A stretch of 9,144 nt of DNA from an uncultured Clostridia bacterium (lineage in GTDB: Bacteria > Bacillota > Clostridia > TANB77 > CAG-508), in NCBI GenBank assembly GCA_944393345.1, contig CALXZW010000049.1, positions 1-9,144 of the forward strand, written 5' to 3'. The position numbers and the translations under genes are program-made. Under the pieces are notes generated by a model. That model was not told where the DNA came from and made no database searches. It worked only from the letters and a program-made list of their open reading frames with translations. This document shows positions 1 through 5,792 of this stretch, piece after piece; the stretch's first letter is position 1; every line of letters begins with the position of its first letter.

Positions 1-24
1 TTTATATTCTTCAATATAATTCAT
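1..24 (-). CDS. 5' end of a gene leaving the window, possibly a phospho-sugar mutase (partial)
   Basis: Only the first eight codons are present: ATG at base 24 on the minus strand, reading MNYIEEYK and running off base 1. The start is supported by the ribosome binding site GAAAGGAAG (32-40) seven bases upstream; the same 9-mer precedes the two other minus-strand genes of this block. Clostridial phospho-sugar mutases (phosphoglucomutase/phosphoglucosamine mutase family) commonly begin with a similar acidic/aromatic segment of the form M-x-Y-x-E-E-Y-K-R-W. Lying downstream of a sugar-1-phosphate nucleotidyltransferase would fit a mutase that supplies its substrate. Existence of a gene here is fairly likely; the functional guess rests on eight residues and context and is weak. 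Confidence 0.5.
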
Positions 25-75
25 ATATATACTTCCTTTCAATTTTTATATTAAAATATTTTCTTATATATTTGA

Positions 76-117
76 AGGTTGAATTTTGAAACAATATTTT
101 TTTTCAATATTCAACCT
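76..117. terminator. Long hairpin between the nucleotidyltransferase gene and the next gene
   Basis: AGGTTGAAT (76-84) pairs with ATTCAACCT (109-117). After one T-T mismatch a second stem TTGAAA (86-91) pairs with TTTCAA (102-107), giving 15 pairs with one mismatch and a ten-base loop. It begins 18 bases past the stop codon of the nucleotidyltransferase gene, a natural place for a terminator or processing hairpin. On the minus strand, where that gene is transcribed, no real U-tract follows the stem; on the plus strand a T-rich stretch does follow. It may therefore attenuate or protect the 3' end of the message rather than be a classical intrinsic terminator. Confidence 0.5.
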
Positions 118-134
118 CCTTTTACTTAAATTTT

Positions 135-1385
135 TTAATCTAATTTATAAAACTTTTTATATAAATTTCTTGCAGTTTTAGGACAATCCACTCCAGCATC
201 ATCTGAATTTTTTACTGGTGCAAATTCTTCTTCTCTTTTTACTCTTAATACTGCCATTTCGTCTACACTTCCAAAAGCATCAAATAAAAATGCTTCAAAT
301 TTATATGCATTAGGTGAATCTGGAACTATTAAATTTCCATCTTTATCAATATATTTTGCTTTTTTAAATGCTACATGATAAGGTAAAGGATTTGCACCCA
401 TTCTTTCAATTGCATCTACACTAAATAAATTACAAAGTATATGAGATTCCCCATATAATAATTCTCCATTTTCATCTGTTGCTTCTGCCATTTCTTCTGT
501 GATTTCTGAATATTCTACAACATTTGGTTTACCATTTCGTTTACAAAATACTCCTACTTTTTCATGAGGATTGGCTTTTACAACTGATTTACATGCAACT
601 GTTACTTTGCTGTCTATTGCTATTCCCATTAATACTGGATCAACCATTTTTACTAAACAATTATCTACTCCTCCAATAAAAGCCCATTCAACACCTAATT
701 GTTTCATTTTCTTTGTCATTCCATTTTTTACTAGTGATTCATAAATTCCTCCATGCCCATCAGCTGCAAGTTTTATTAAACCATCTTCTCCTATCAATAT
801 CTTTCCTTCTGTATCTATCATTGGTAATTCACCTTGCATAAAGAAAAATATATTTTTATCTTTTTGATAACCAAAGTATTTATGTTTTTCAAAAAACTCA
901 ACTGTTGCTTTATTATTTTCTTTACTTGTCATTATAAACCATGGAATAGTCACTCCATATTTTTTTCCTTCTTCTTTTAAATTATCACATAATAATTCAA
1001 ATAAAGATTTGTGTGAATCTAGTCCTATGTCATATGTTCCTTTTGGTCCATTATGTCCTAATCTTGTTCCTTGACCTCCTGCCATTGTTACAGCAGCAAG
1101 TTTTCCTTCTTTAATTGCTTTTTTTCCTATATTTTCATAATATTTATATTTATCATTTAATTTAAATTTGTCCATATATTCTATCGGTTCTATTTTATCT
1201 TTTCCTGTTTTATTTTCTTCCTTTGTACTTAGATATAAACTTTTCACTAATTCAAAATTAATTTTTTCAATTTGATCTAATAGTTTTTTCTGATGCATTT
1301 CGTCTAAATTTTCATAATTATTTAGCAAATGCTCTTGTCCGTATTTTTTTAAAATACTTTTTAATTCTTCCTTCCTAGTATCCAT
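135..1385 (-). CDS. UDPGP-family nucleotidyltransferase (UDP-N-acetylhexosamine pyrophosphorylase-like)
   Basis: A 416-residue cytoplasmic enzyme of the UDPGP family, which joins UTP to a sugar-1-phosphate to give a UDP-sugar and pyrophosphate. The nucleotide-binding signature MAGGQGTRLG lies at residues 101-110, followed by PKG at 114-116. QGELP (184-188), ADGHGG (208-213) and GVDNCLVKMVDP (239-250) correspond to the sugar/uridine-binding blocks of eukaryotic-type UDP-GlcNAc pyrophosphorylases (their QG-P, PDGNGG and DN-LVK-DP motifs). The favoured substrate is therefore GlcNAc-1-P or GalNAc-1-P rather than glucose-1-P, but sequence alone does not settle this. It is unlike bacterial GlmU, with no left-handed helix repeats, and is close to full family length. 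ATG at 1385 is preceded by GAAAGGAAG (1392-1400) six bases upstream. It lies downstream of a hypothetical gene and upstream of a possible sugar mutase, with its own candidate promoter at 1442-1470. Confidence 0.88.
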   Translation of the reverse strand: MDTRKEELKSILKKYGQEHLLNNYENLDEMHQKKLLDQIEKINFELVKSLYLSTKEENKTGKDKIEPIEYMDKFKLNDKYKYYENIGKKAIKEGKLAAVTMAGGQGTRLGHNGPKGTYDIGLDSHKSLFELLCDNLKEEGKKYGVTIPWFIMTSKENNKATVEFFEKHKYFGYQKDKNIFFFMQGELPMIDTEGKILIGEDGLIKLAADGHGGIYESLVKNGMTKKMKQLGVEWAFIGGVDNCLVKMVDPVLMGIAIDSKVTVACKSVVKANPHEKVGVFCKRNGKPNVVEYSEITEEMAEATDENGELLYGESHILCNLFSVDAIERMGANPLPYHVAFKKAKYIDKDGNLIVPDSPNAYKFEAFLFDAFGSVDEMAVLRVKREEEFAPVKNSDDAGVDCPKTARNLYKKFYKLD

Positions 1386-1411
1386 ATTATTCTTCCTTTC
1401 TTTTAAAATAA

Positions 1412-1440
1412 ATAGAACAGATACATTATACCTGTTCTAT
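1412..1440 (-). terminator. Hairpin after the hypothetical gene, overlapping the next gene's expected start site
   Basis: ATAGAACAG (1412-1420) and CTGTTCTAT (1432-1440) form a perfect 9-bp inverted repeat with an 11-base centre. On the minus strand it lies 35 bases past the hypothetical gene's stop codon and is followed by TTATTTT, the form of a weak intrinsic terminator. It also sits 27 bases upstream of the nucleotidyltransferase ATG and covers the transcription start expected from the promoter at 1442-1470. An operator for a dimeric repressor is therefore an alternative reading. Confidence 0.5.
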
Positions 1441-1441
1441 A

Positions 1442-1470
1442 TTTATATACTATTTTAAAAAAATTATCAA
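1442..1470 (-). promoter_or_regulatory. Candidate sigma-A promoter for the nucleotidyltransferase gene
   Basis: On the minus strand TTGATA (1470 to 1465) is followed after exactly 17 bases by TATAAA (1447 to 1442). This is five of six matches to each sigma-A hexamer at ideal spacing. Transcription would start near 1435, about 50 bases upstream of the ATG at 1385. It begins only four bases past the stop codon of the hypothetical gene, so the two genes can be expressed separately. In this very A+T-rich DNA some chance matches are expected. Confidence 0.45.
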
Positions 1471-1474
1471 CAGT

Positions 1475-1957
1475 TTATTGATTTTTTTCTATTTCTTTTT
1501 CTCCGGATGTATTTAATATAATGTTATAATTTTCTACTATATTATCTATTTTTTCCCCTATTTCAGCCATATCATAACAATCTATAATTTTTATTTTGTT
1601 ATAATTATTTAAATATTTTATTAAATTTTCATTAGTTTCTCTTATATAATTTTCTTTTCCTTTTATAAATATTAATATTTCTTTTTCTTTTTCTATATCT
1701 TCTTTCAGTTTTTCTAGTTTTTCTTCATTATTATTATTCCAATTTATCTTTAATATTTCATTCTTTTTACTTTCATTTAAATTTGTTCTTGACATTAATT
1801 TTTTCATTGTTTCTTCTAAATCATTTTCTGTTAATATTGTTATACTTTTTTCTTTTTTCAAATTCTCACTTATGTATGGTAAAGCTTTCATTTCAAAATG
1901 ATAATCACTCACGTAAAATGTACAAACTTTTTCTTTAGTTTTTTGAATTTTGTTCAT
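1475..1957 (-). CDS. Conserved-looking hypothetical protein, possibly MEDS/degenerate RecA-like
   Basis: A 160-residue soluble, Lys/Glu/Asn-rich protein without signal peptide or membrane segment; I do not recognise it with certainty. ATG at 1957 is chosen because GAAAGGAAG (1966-1974) lies eight bases upstream; an in-frame TTG at 1963 would be only two bases from it. Predicted secondary structure alternates strands and helices: VCTFYVSD, a helix with ALPYISENLKKE, SITILTE, a helical stretch, ILKINW, a charged helix, EILIFIKGKENY, KIKIIDCYD, a helix, NIILNTSGE. The layout Y-x-S-D, PYI-x-x-x-L, I-x-I-L-T-E loosely recalls MEDS-type sensory domains, which are degenerate RecA/KaiC-like folds. 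No Walker A motif is present, so ATP hydrolysis is unlikely. It has its own strong promoter with a palindrome, diverges from spoIIR and precedes a UDP-sugar pyrophosphorylase-like gene. The MEDS link is low-confidence inference. Confidence 0.75.
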   Translation of the reverse strand: MNKIQKTKEKVCTFYVSDYHFEMKALPYISENLKKEKSITILTENDLEETMKKLMSRTNLNESKKNEILKINWNNNNEEKLEKLKEDIEKEKEILIFIKGKENYIRETNENLIKYLNNYNKIKIIDCYDMAEIGEKIDNIVENYNIILNTSGEKEIEKNQ

Positions 1958-2018
1958 TAGCAACTCTTCCTTTCAAATTTTCTAAACTGTTACGGCTAGT
2001 TGACTTTTTTAAATTTTG

Positions 2019-2038
2019 TTTACTGGTAAATTTTACCA
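2019..2038. promoter_or_regulatory. Palindromic operator-like site over the -10 box of the hypothetical gene
   Basis: TGGTAAA (2024-2030) and TTTACCA (2032-2038) form a perfect 15-bp palindrome around one central T. An adjoining TTTAC (2019-2023) pairs with GTAAA (2026-2030), giving three alternating TTTAC/GTAAA half-sites. The palindrome overlaps the -10 hexamer (2030-2035) of the minus-strand promoter, where a bound dimer would block RNA polymerase. I do not recognise the cognate regulator. Confidence 0.45.
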
Positions 2039-2058
2039 TCGTTTTTCTTATATGTCAA
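2030..2058 (-). promoter_or_regulatory. Strong sigma-A promoter for the hypothetical gene
   Basis: Minus-strand TTGACA (2058 to 2053) is a perfect -35 hexamer. It is followed after exactly 17 bases by TAAAAT (2035 to 2030), five of six for the -10 hexamer. Start of transcription would be near 2023, leaving a leader of about 65 bases before the ATG at 1957. It is among the best vegetative promoter matches in the window, so the hypothetical gene is probably expressed in growing cells unless repressed at the overlapping palindrome. Confidence 0.65.
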
Positions 2059-2098
2059 TAATATTTCAAATAAAACTTATCGACTTTTTTTGCAAAAT

Positions 2099-2127
2099 GT
2101 ATAAAACTTTATAATTTGGAAATAATT
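2099..2127 (+). promoter_or_regulatory. Candidate sigma-F promoter of spoIIR
   Basis: GTATA (2099-2103) fits the sigma-F -35 pattern G-Y-W-T-A. After 14 bases GGAAATAATT (2118-2127) fits every specified position of the -10 pattern GGnRAnAnTW. Transcription would start near 2134, some 38 bases before the spoIIR ATG. In Bacillus subtilis spoIIR is transcribed in the forespore by sigma-F, so motif and gene agree. The GG of the -10 element is rare in the surrounding A+T-rich DNA, which makes a chance match less likely. Confidence 0.6.
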
Positions 2128-2171
2128 GATATAAAGAATATTTTTCTAAAACAGGTTATTGGAGGTATTAT

Positions 2172-2837
2172 ATGAAAAAATTTTTAACTTTTGTCAGAAA
2201 TCCCAAATTTAAAATGATATCTATATTAAGTTTTTTACTATTTTTATATACATCTATATGCGCTTTTTCTTACGCACAAAGTGCTTTTAATAATATACAA
2301 AATAGCGTATTTAGATTACATGTTTTAGCAAATAGTAATAGTAGTGAAGATCAAAACTTAAAATATATTGTTCGTGATAATTTACTAAAATATATGAATA
2401 ATTTATGTAAAAATTGTACGTCAAAAGAAGAAATAATTAAAATAGTAAAAGAAAATAAAGATAAATTTAAAGAAATTGCAATTAACACAATAAAAGAACA
2501 AGGTTTTAATTATAATGTTAATATAAATATAGGCAACTTTGAATTTCCAACAAAAAATTATGGTGATATTTCGCTTCCTGCTGGATATTATGATGCACTA
2601 AGAGTAGAAATTGGAGAAGCTAAGGGAAATAATTGGTGGTGTGTCATGTTTCCACCATTATGCTTCGTAGATGTTTCTTCTGGAATAGTTCCTGAGGAAT
2701 CTAAAGAACAGCTAGAAAACACATTAAATGATGAAGAATTTGCTTTAATTTCAAGTAATTCAGATTTACAAATTAATTTTAAATTTAAGTTATTAGAATT
2801 TTTTAATAATGTGGGCTTAATTACTGCAAAAAAATAG
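2172..2837 (+). CDS. spoIIR: Stage II sporulation protein R
   Basis: A 221-residue protein of the SpoIIR family. In the known pathway it is made in the forespore, exported into the space between the two membranes, and activates the SpoIIGA protease, which processes pro-sigma-E in the mother cell. A hydrophobic segment at about residues 14-36 is the expected export signal or membrane anchor. Family blocks are clear: FRLHVLANS at 47-55 followed by DQNLKYIVRD, then YGDISLPAGYYDALRVEIGE at 130-149 and NWWCVMFPPLCFVD at 154-167. Length is normal. GGAGG (2161-2165) lies six bases before the ATG, and a good sigma-F promoter lies at 2099-2127. It diverges from the hypothetical gene and is separated from murA by a promoter and hairpin, so it is probably monocistronic. 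The protease partner SpoIIGA is not in this window. Confidence 0.95.
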   Translation: MKKFLTFVRNPKFKMISILSFLLFLYTSICAFSYAQSAFNNIQNSVFRLHVLANSNSSEDQNLKYIVRDNLLKYMNNLCKNCTSKEEIIKIVKENKDKFKEIAINTIKEQGFNYNVNINIGNFEFPTKNYGDISLPAGYYDALRVEIGEAKGNNWWCVMFPPLCFVDVSSGIVPEESKEQLENTLNDEEFALISSNSDLQINFKFKLLEFFNNVGLITAKK

Positions 2838-2866
2838 TTGCAATAATTTTTACTTTATGTTATATT
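2838..2866 (+). promoter_or_regulatory. Candidate sigma-A promoter (extended -10) of the murA operon
   Basis: TTGCAA (2838-2843) begins immediately after the spoIIR stop codon. It is followed after 17 bases by TATATT (2861-2866), which carries a TGn extension (2858-2860) directly before the -10 box. Transcription would start near 2873, about 70 bases upstream of the murA TTG start. This would let the housekeeping genes murA, walJ and rlmH be expressed independently of the forespore-specific spoIIR promoter. Confidence 0.5.
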
Positions 2867-2875
2867 TTATTGGGT

Positions 2876-2903
2876 AATAGAGTGTTATTATACACTCTAT
2901 TTT
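2876..2903 (+). terminator. Hairpin between spoIIR and murA
   Basis: AATAGAGTGT (2876-2885) pairs perfectly with ACACTCTATT (2892-2901), a 10-bp stem with a six-base loop followed by TTTT at 2900-2903. It lies 38 bases after the spoIIR stop and could end that message. The U-tract is short, and the hairpin lies just downstream of the start expected from the murA promoter at 2838-2866, so it may instead be a 5' stem-loop of the murA mRNA. Confidence 0.5.
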
Positions 2904-2942
2904 AAAATGATATTAATTATTTATATATATGGAGGAATCAAA

Positions 2943-4202
2943 TTGGAGAAATTAGTAATAAAAGGACCAACACCTTTAAAAGGTGAAGTAATAATTAGTG
3001 GTGCAAAAAATGCGGCTGTTGCAATTTTACCAGCAACTCTTTTAATAGATGGTACTTGCACAATAGAAAATATTCCTAATATAAGTGATATTAAGATTCT
3101 TTGTAAAATTTTAGAAGCATTAGGTTCTAAAATAACTTGGGAAAATAAAAATACATTAACTATTGATAATTCTAACATAAAAACTAACAAAGCTCCTTTA
3201 GATATGACAAGCAAATTCAGAGCTTCATATTACATACTTGGCTCTATGTTAGGTAGAACTGGAGAAATTGAAGTAGGTATGCCTGGAGGATGTAAATTAG
3301 GGGCACGACCTATAGATCAACATATTAAAGGCTTTGAACTTCTAGGTGCAAATGTGTCTTTAGAAAAAGGTACTATTTATGCAAAAGCAAAAAAATTAAA
3401 AGGTTGTTCTGTTTATATGGATATAGTTTCTGTAGGAGCTACAATAAATGTTATGCTAGCTGCAGTATTAGCGCAAGGTACTACAATTATTGATAATGCT
3501 GCTAAAGAACCTCACATTGTTGACGTAGCAAATTTTTTGAATACAATGGGAGCAGATATTAGAGGAGCTGGTACAGATGTAATTAAAATAAATGGTGTAG
3601 AAAAATTACATGGCAATGCTACATATTCTGTTGTTCCAGATCAAATTGAAGCAGGAACTTTTATGCTAGCAGCTGTTGCAACAAAAGGAGATTTATTAAT
3701 AAAGAATTGTATAACAAAACACCTTGAACCACTTACAGCGAAAATTTTAGAAATTGGTGGTAATGTTGAAGATAATGGAGATAGTATAAGAGTTTGGATG
3801 GCTAAGAGACCTAATAAAGCTAATATAAAAACATTGCCATATCCTGGTTTTCCTACGGATTTACAGCCTCAAATGGGAGTTGTCTTATCTATAGCTTCAG
3901 GAACAAGTATTATTAGCGAAAGTATTTGGGATTCTAGATTTCAATATACAGAAGAACTAAATAAAATGGGCGCTAAAATTACAGCCCAAGGTAAATCTGC
4001 CTTTTTTGAAGGTGTAAAAAAATTACATGGTGCTCCTGTTTATTCTACTGATTTACGTGCTGGTGCAGCACTTGTAATAGCAGGAACTGCCGCTGAAGGT
4101 ACAACTGAAGTATATAATCTTGAACATATTGATAGAGGATATGAAAATATAGAAGAAAAATTCCGAAAAATTGGGGCTAAAATCGAAAGAGTTATAGAAT
4201 AA
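2943..4202 (+). CDS. murA: UDP-N-acetylglucosamine 1-carboxyvinyltransferase
   Basis: Cytoplasmic enzyme of the first committed step of peptidoglycan synthesis, transferring enolpyruvate from phosphoenolpyruvate to UDP-GlcNAc; fosfomycin target family. TTG at 2943 is chosen because GGAGG (2931-2935) lies seven bases upstream. This start gives 419 residues and puts K22-N23 (in GAKNAA) at the same positions as in Escherichia coli MurA. An in-frame ATG at 2907 would add 12 hydrophobic residues and place the ribosome binding site inside the gene. The catalytic cysteine is present in MPGGC (Cys117), followed by GARPID; FPTDLQPQ carries the conserved catalytic aspartate (Asp306), and the C-terminal HIDRGYENIEEKFRKIGA is typical. 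With Cys rather than Asp in the loop, fosfomycin sensitivity at target level is expected. It leads a tight run with walJ (21-bp gap) and rlmH. Confidence 0.97.
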   Translation: MEKLVIKGPTPLKGEVIISGAKNAAVAILPATLLIDGTCTIENIPNISDIKILCKILEALGSKITWENKNTLTIDNSNIKTNKAPLDMTSKFRASYYILGSMLGRTGEIEVGMPGGCKLGARPIDQHIKGFELLGANVSLEKGTIYAKAKKLKGCSVYMDIVSVGATINVMLAAVLAQGTTIIDNAAKEPHIVDVANFLNTMGADIRGAGTDVIKINGVEKLHGNATYSVVPDQIEAGTFMLAAVATKGDLLIKNCITKHLEPLTAKILEIGGNVEDNGDSIRVWMAKRPNKANIKTLPYPGFPTDLQPQMGVVLSIASGTSIISESIWDSRFQYTEELNKMGAKITAQGKSAFFEGVKKLHGAPVYSTDLRAGAALVIAGTAAEGTTEVYNLEHIDRGYENIEEKFRKIGAKIERVIE

Positions 4203-4223
4203 ACAAAGGAAAGAAGAATTAAT

Positions 4224-5012
4224 ATGATAAATTTTTGTAGTTTATATAGTGGTAGTAGTGGAAATAGCTTATTTGTTGAAAGTAAAAATACTAAAATATT
4301 AATTGATGCCGGTGTTAGTAGTAAAAAAATTGAACAAGCATTATTAGACATCAACGTAGATCCTAGTTCGTTAAATGGAATACTAATTACTCATGAACAT
4401 TCTGATCATGTTCAAGGATTAGGAACATTATCCAAAAAATATGATCTTCCTGTATTTGTTAATCAAGAAACTTTAGATGCAATGCCAAAACAAAAAGATA
4501 AAATTTCCGAAAAAAACATTAAAACATTTAAGGTTTGTGATAAATTTTCAATAGGAGATCTAGATATAAAACCTTTTTCAATTCCTCACGATGCTGCAAA
4601 TCCTTGCGGATTTAATATATTTAAAGGGGATAAAAAGATTAGTATTGCAACAGACATAGGTCATATGAACAATTATATTTTGAAACATTTAGAAGAAAGT
4701 TTGTTTATAATGATAGAATCAAATTACGATCCTGAAGTATTAAAATGTTCTTCTTACCCTTTTAAATTAAAATCCAGAATAGCAGGTCCTACTGGTCATT
4801 TGTCAAATGAAATTGCAGGTAAAACTATTTCTTATTTATTGAAATCCGGTTTAAAAAATGCTATGCTTGGACATTTGAGTAAAGAAAGTAATTTCCCTGA
4901 ATTAGCATATAAAACTGTTGTAGATGAGTTACTTACATCAAATTATGATGAAACTTCATTATCACTTTCTGTTGCAAGTAGGGATTCACATAGTAAAATA
5001 GTATCTTTTTAA
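4224..5012 (+). CDS. walJ: Metallo-beta-lactamase-fold hydrolase, WalJ/YycJ type
   Basis: A 262-residue cytoplasmic MBL-fold protein. The N-terminal SLYSGSSGNSLFV (residues 6-18) is typical of the YycJ/WalJ subfamily, followed by ILIDAG (25-30). The metal-binding motif THEHSDH is at 56-62. Further candidate metal ligands are PHD at 121-123, TDIGH at 143-147 and the C-terminal LGHLS at 215-219. Members are Zn or Mn phosphodiesterase/nuclease-like enzymes; in Bacillus walJ sits in the walRK cell-wall regulator operon and has been linked to DNA replication and repair. The exact substrate is unclear. Here walRK is absent and the gene sits 21 bp after murA and 18 bp before rlmH, apparently in one operon. 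The ribosome binding site is modest: AAAGGA ends 13 bases before the ATG. Confidence 0.88.
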   Translation: MINFCSLYSGSSGNSLFVESKNTKILIDAGVSSKKIEQALLDINVDPSSLNGILITHEHSDHVQGLGTLSKKYDLPVFVNQETLDAMPKQKDKISEKNIKTFKVCDKFSIGDLDIKPFSIPHDAANPCGFNIFKGDKKISIATDIGHMNNYILKHLEESLFIMIESNYDPEVLKCSSYPFKLKSRIAGPTGHLSNEIAGKTISYLLKSGLKNAMLGHLSKESNFPELAYKTVVDELLTSNYDETSLSLSVASRDSHSKIVSF

Positions 5013-5030
5013 ATTACTTGGAGGTATAAT

Positions 5031-5510
5031 GTGCTAAATATTAATATTGTATGTATTGGTAAAATTAAAGAACACTATCTAAAAAGTGCTATAGAAGAAT
5101 ATTCTAAAAGACTTTCAAAGTATTGTAAATTAAATATATTAGAACTTCCTGATGAAAAAATTCCTGACAAATTAAATAATAGCCTCGCTTTAGAAATTAA
5201 ATCTAAAGAATCAAATAACATTTTAAATCATTTAAAAAAAGATTCTTATTTAATCGCTTTAGATTTAACAGGAACAGAATATTCTTCTGAAGATTTTTCT
5301 AAAGATATTGAAAGAATATCTATGGGAAATAGTTCTATAACTTTTATTATTGGTGGTTCTTTAGGAATGACAGATAGTTTATTAAACATTTGTAATAAAA
5401 AAATATGTTTCTCTAAAATGACCTTTCCTCATCAATTAATAAGATTATTTTTACTAGAACAAATCTTTAGAGCTTTTAAAATCTCTAATGGTGAAACTTA
5501 CCATAGATAA
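5031..5510 (+). CDS. rlmH: 23S rRNA (pseudouridine-1915-N3)-methyltransferase RlmH
   Basis: A 159-residue SPOUT-class (trefoil-knot) methyltransferase that uses S-adenosylmethionine to methylate pseudouridine 1915 in helix 69 of 23S rRNA. It is full length. Visible family blocks are IVCIGKIKEHY near the N-terminus, LIALDLTGTEYSSEDFS (74-90), FIIGGSLGM (105-113), FSKMTFPHQLIRLFLLEQIFRAFKI (127-151) and the conserved C-terminal YHR. GTG at 5031 is the start: the family N-terminus begins there and a GGAGG box (5020-5024) lies six bases upstream. An ATG overlapping it at 5029 reaches a stop after two codons. It follows walJ by 18 bp, a pairing also found close together in Bacillus, and is probably the last gene of the murA-walJ-rlmH transcript. 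Confidence 0.95.
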   Translation: MLNINIVCIGKIKEHYLKSAIEEYSKRLSKYCKLNILELPDEKIPDKLNNSLALEIKSKESNNILNHLKKDSYLIALDLTGTEYSSEDFSKDIERISMGNSSITFIIGGSLGMTDSLLNICNKKICFSKMTFPHQLIRLFLLEQIFRAFKISNGETYHR

Positions 5511-5520
5511 ATATATAGTG

Positions 5521-5593
5521 TTTTGTAGAGATTTTTTATTAAAAATATTTAAGGGGCTTAATATTTTTATGGGATTTAAAAGTCTCTACAAAA
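5521..5593. repeat. 73-nt near-continuous stem-loop downstream of rlmH
   Basis: The outer stem pairs TTTTGTAGAGA (5521-5531) with TCTCTACAAAA (5583-5593), 11 perfect pairs continued by a G-U pair and four more A-U pairs. The inner part forms a second stem, AAAAATATT (5541-5549) with AATATTTTT (5560-5568). After one bulged T come AAG (5551-5553) with CTT (5557-5559) and a GGG tri-loop. Almost the whole element folds back on itself. It starts 10 bases after the rlmH stop. No U-tract follows it on either strand, so it is not a classical terminator. Alternatives are a 3'-end stabiliser, a small structured RNA, or a solitary palindromic repeat unit; I see no second copy in the window and no target-site duplication. 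Confidence 0.65.
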
Positions 5594-5673
5594 ATAAAAA
5601 CTTAATAATTGGATTTTTTTAGTTCATACGAATTTAATTGATTTAAAAGTATTTTTGATAATATTTTAATAAT

Positions 5674-5733
5674 AATTTTTTTTGATATTAAAAAAATTAG
5701 AATAAATAAAATAATTTTTAAAATCATTATTTT
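5674..5733. terminator. Weak A/T-only hairpins between the convergent rlmH and spmB genes
   Basis: Two adjacent inverted repeats lie in the 282-bp gene-free gap between rlmH and spmB. AATTTTTTT (5674-5682) pairs with AAAAAAATT (5690-5698), and AAAATAAT (5708-5715) pairs with ATTATTTT (5726-5733). On the minus strand the second stem is followed by ATTTATT and could end the spmAB message; the first could work in either direction. Both contain only A-T pairs, so their stability is low. Apart from the long stem-loop at 5521-5593 I see nothing else in this gap. Confidence 0.3.
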
Positions 5734-5792
5734 TCCTTTTCATTTATTTTTTGTCATTATATTTTATGTATTTACTTTTGTCAAGAAAAAGT

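Noticed and set aside
2907..2942. Upstream ATG extension of murA (12 extra residues)
   Set aside because: The GGAGG box lies inside this extension. The TTG at 2943 gives the canonical length and K22-N23 numbering.
2921..3214. Minus-strand open frame of 97 codons inside murA
   Set aside because: It is antisense to the strongly conserved MurA N-terminus, has no ribosome binding site of note and matches no family.
4040..4354. Minus-strand open frame across the murA-walJ junction
   Set aside because: It lies antisense to two confident genes. Its hydrophobic composition is the expected complement of A-rich codons.
5511..5792. Possible riboswitch, tRNA or known small RNA in the rlmH-spmB gap
   Set aside because: The long stem-loop lacks the conserved cores of riboswitch classes I know, there is no cloverleaf, and it is not followed by an adjacent sense-strand gene to regulate.
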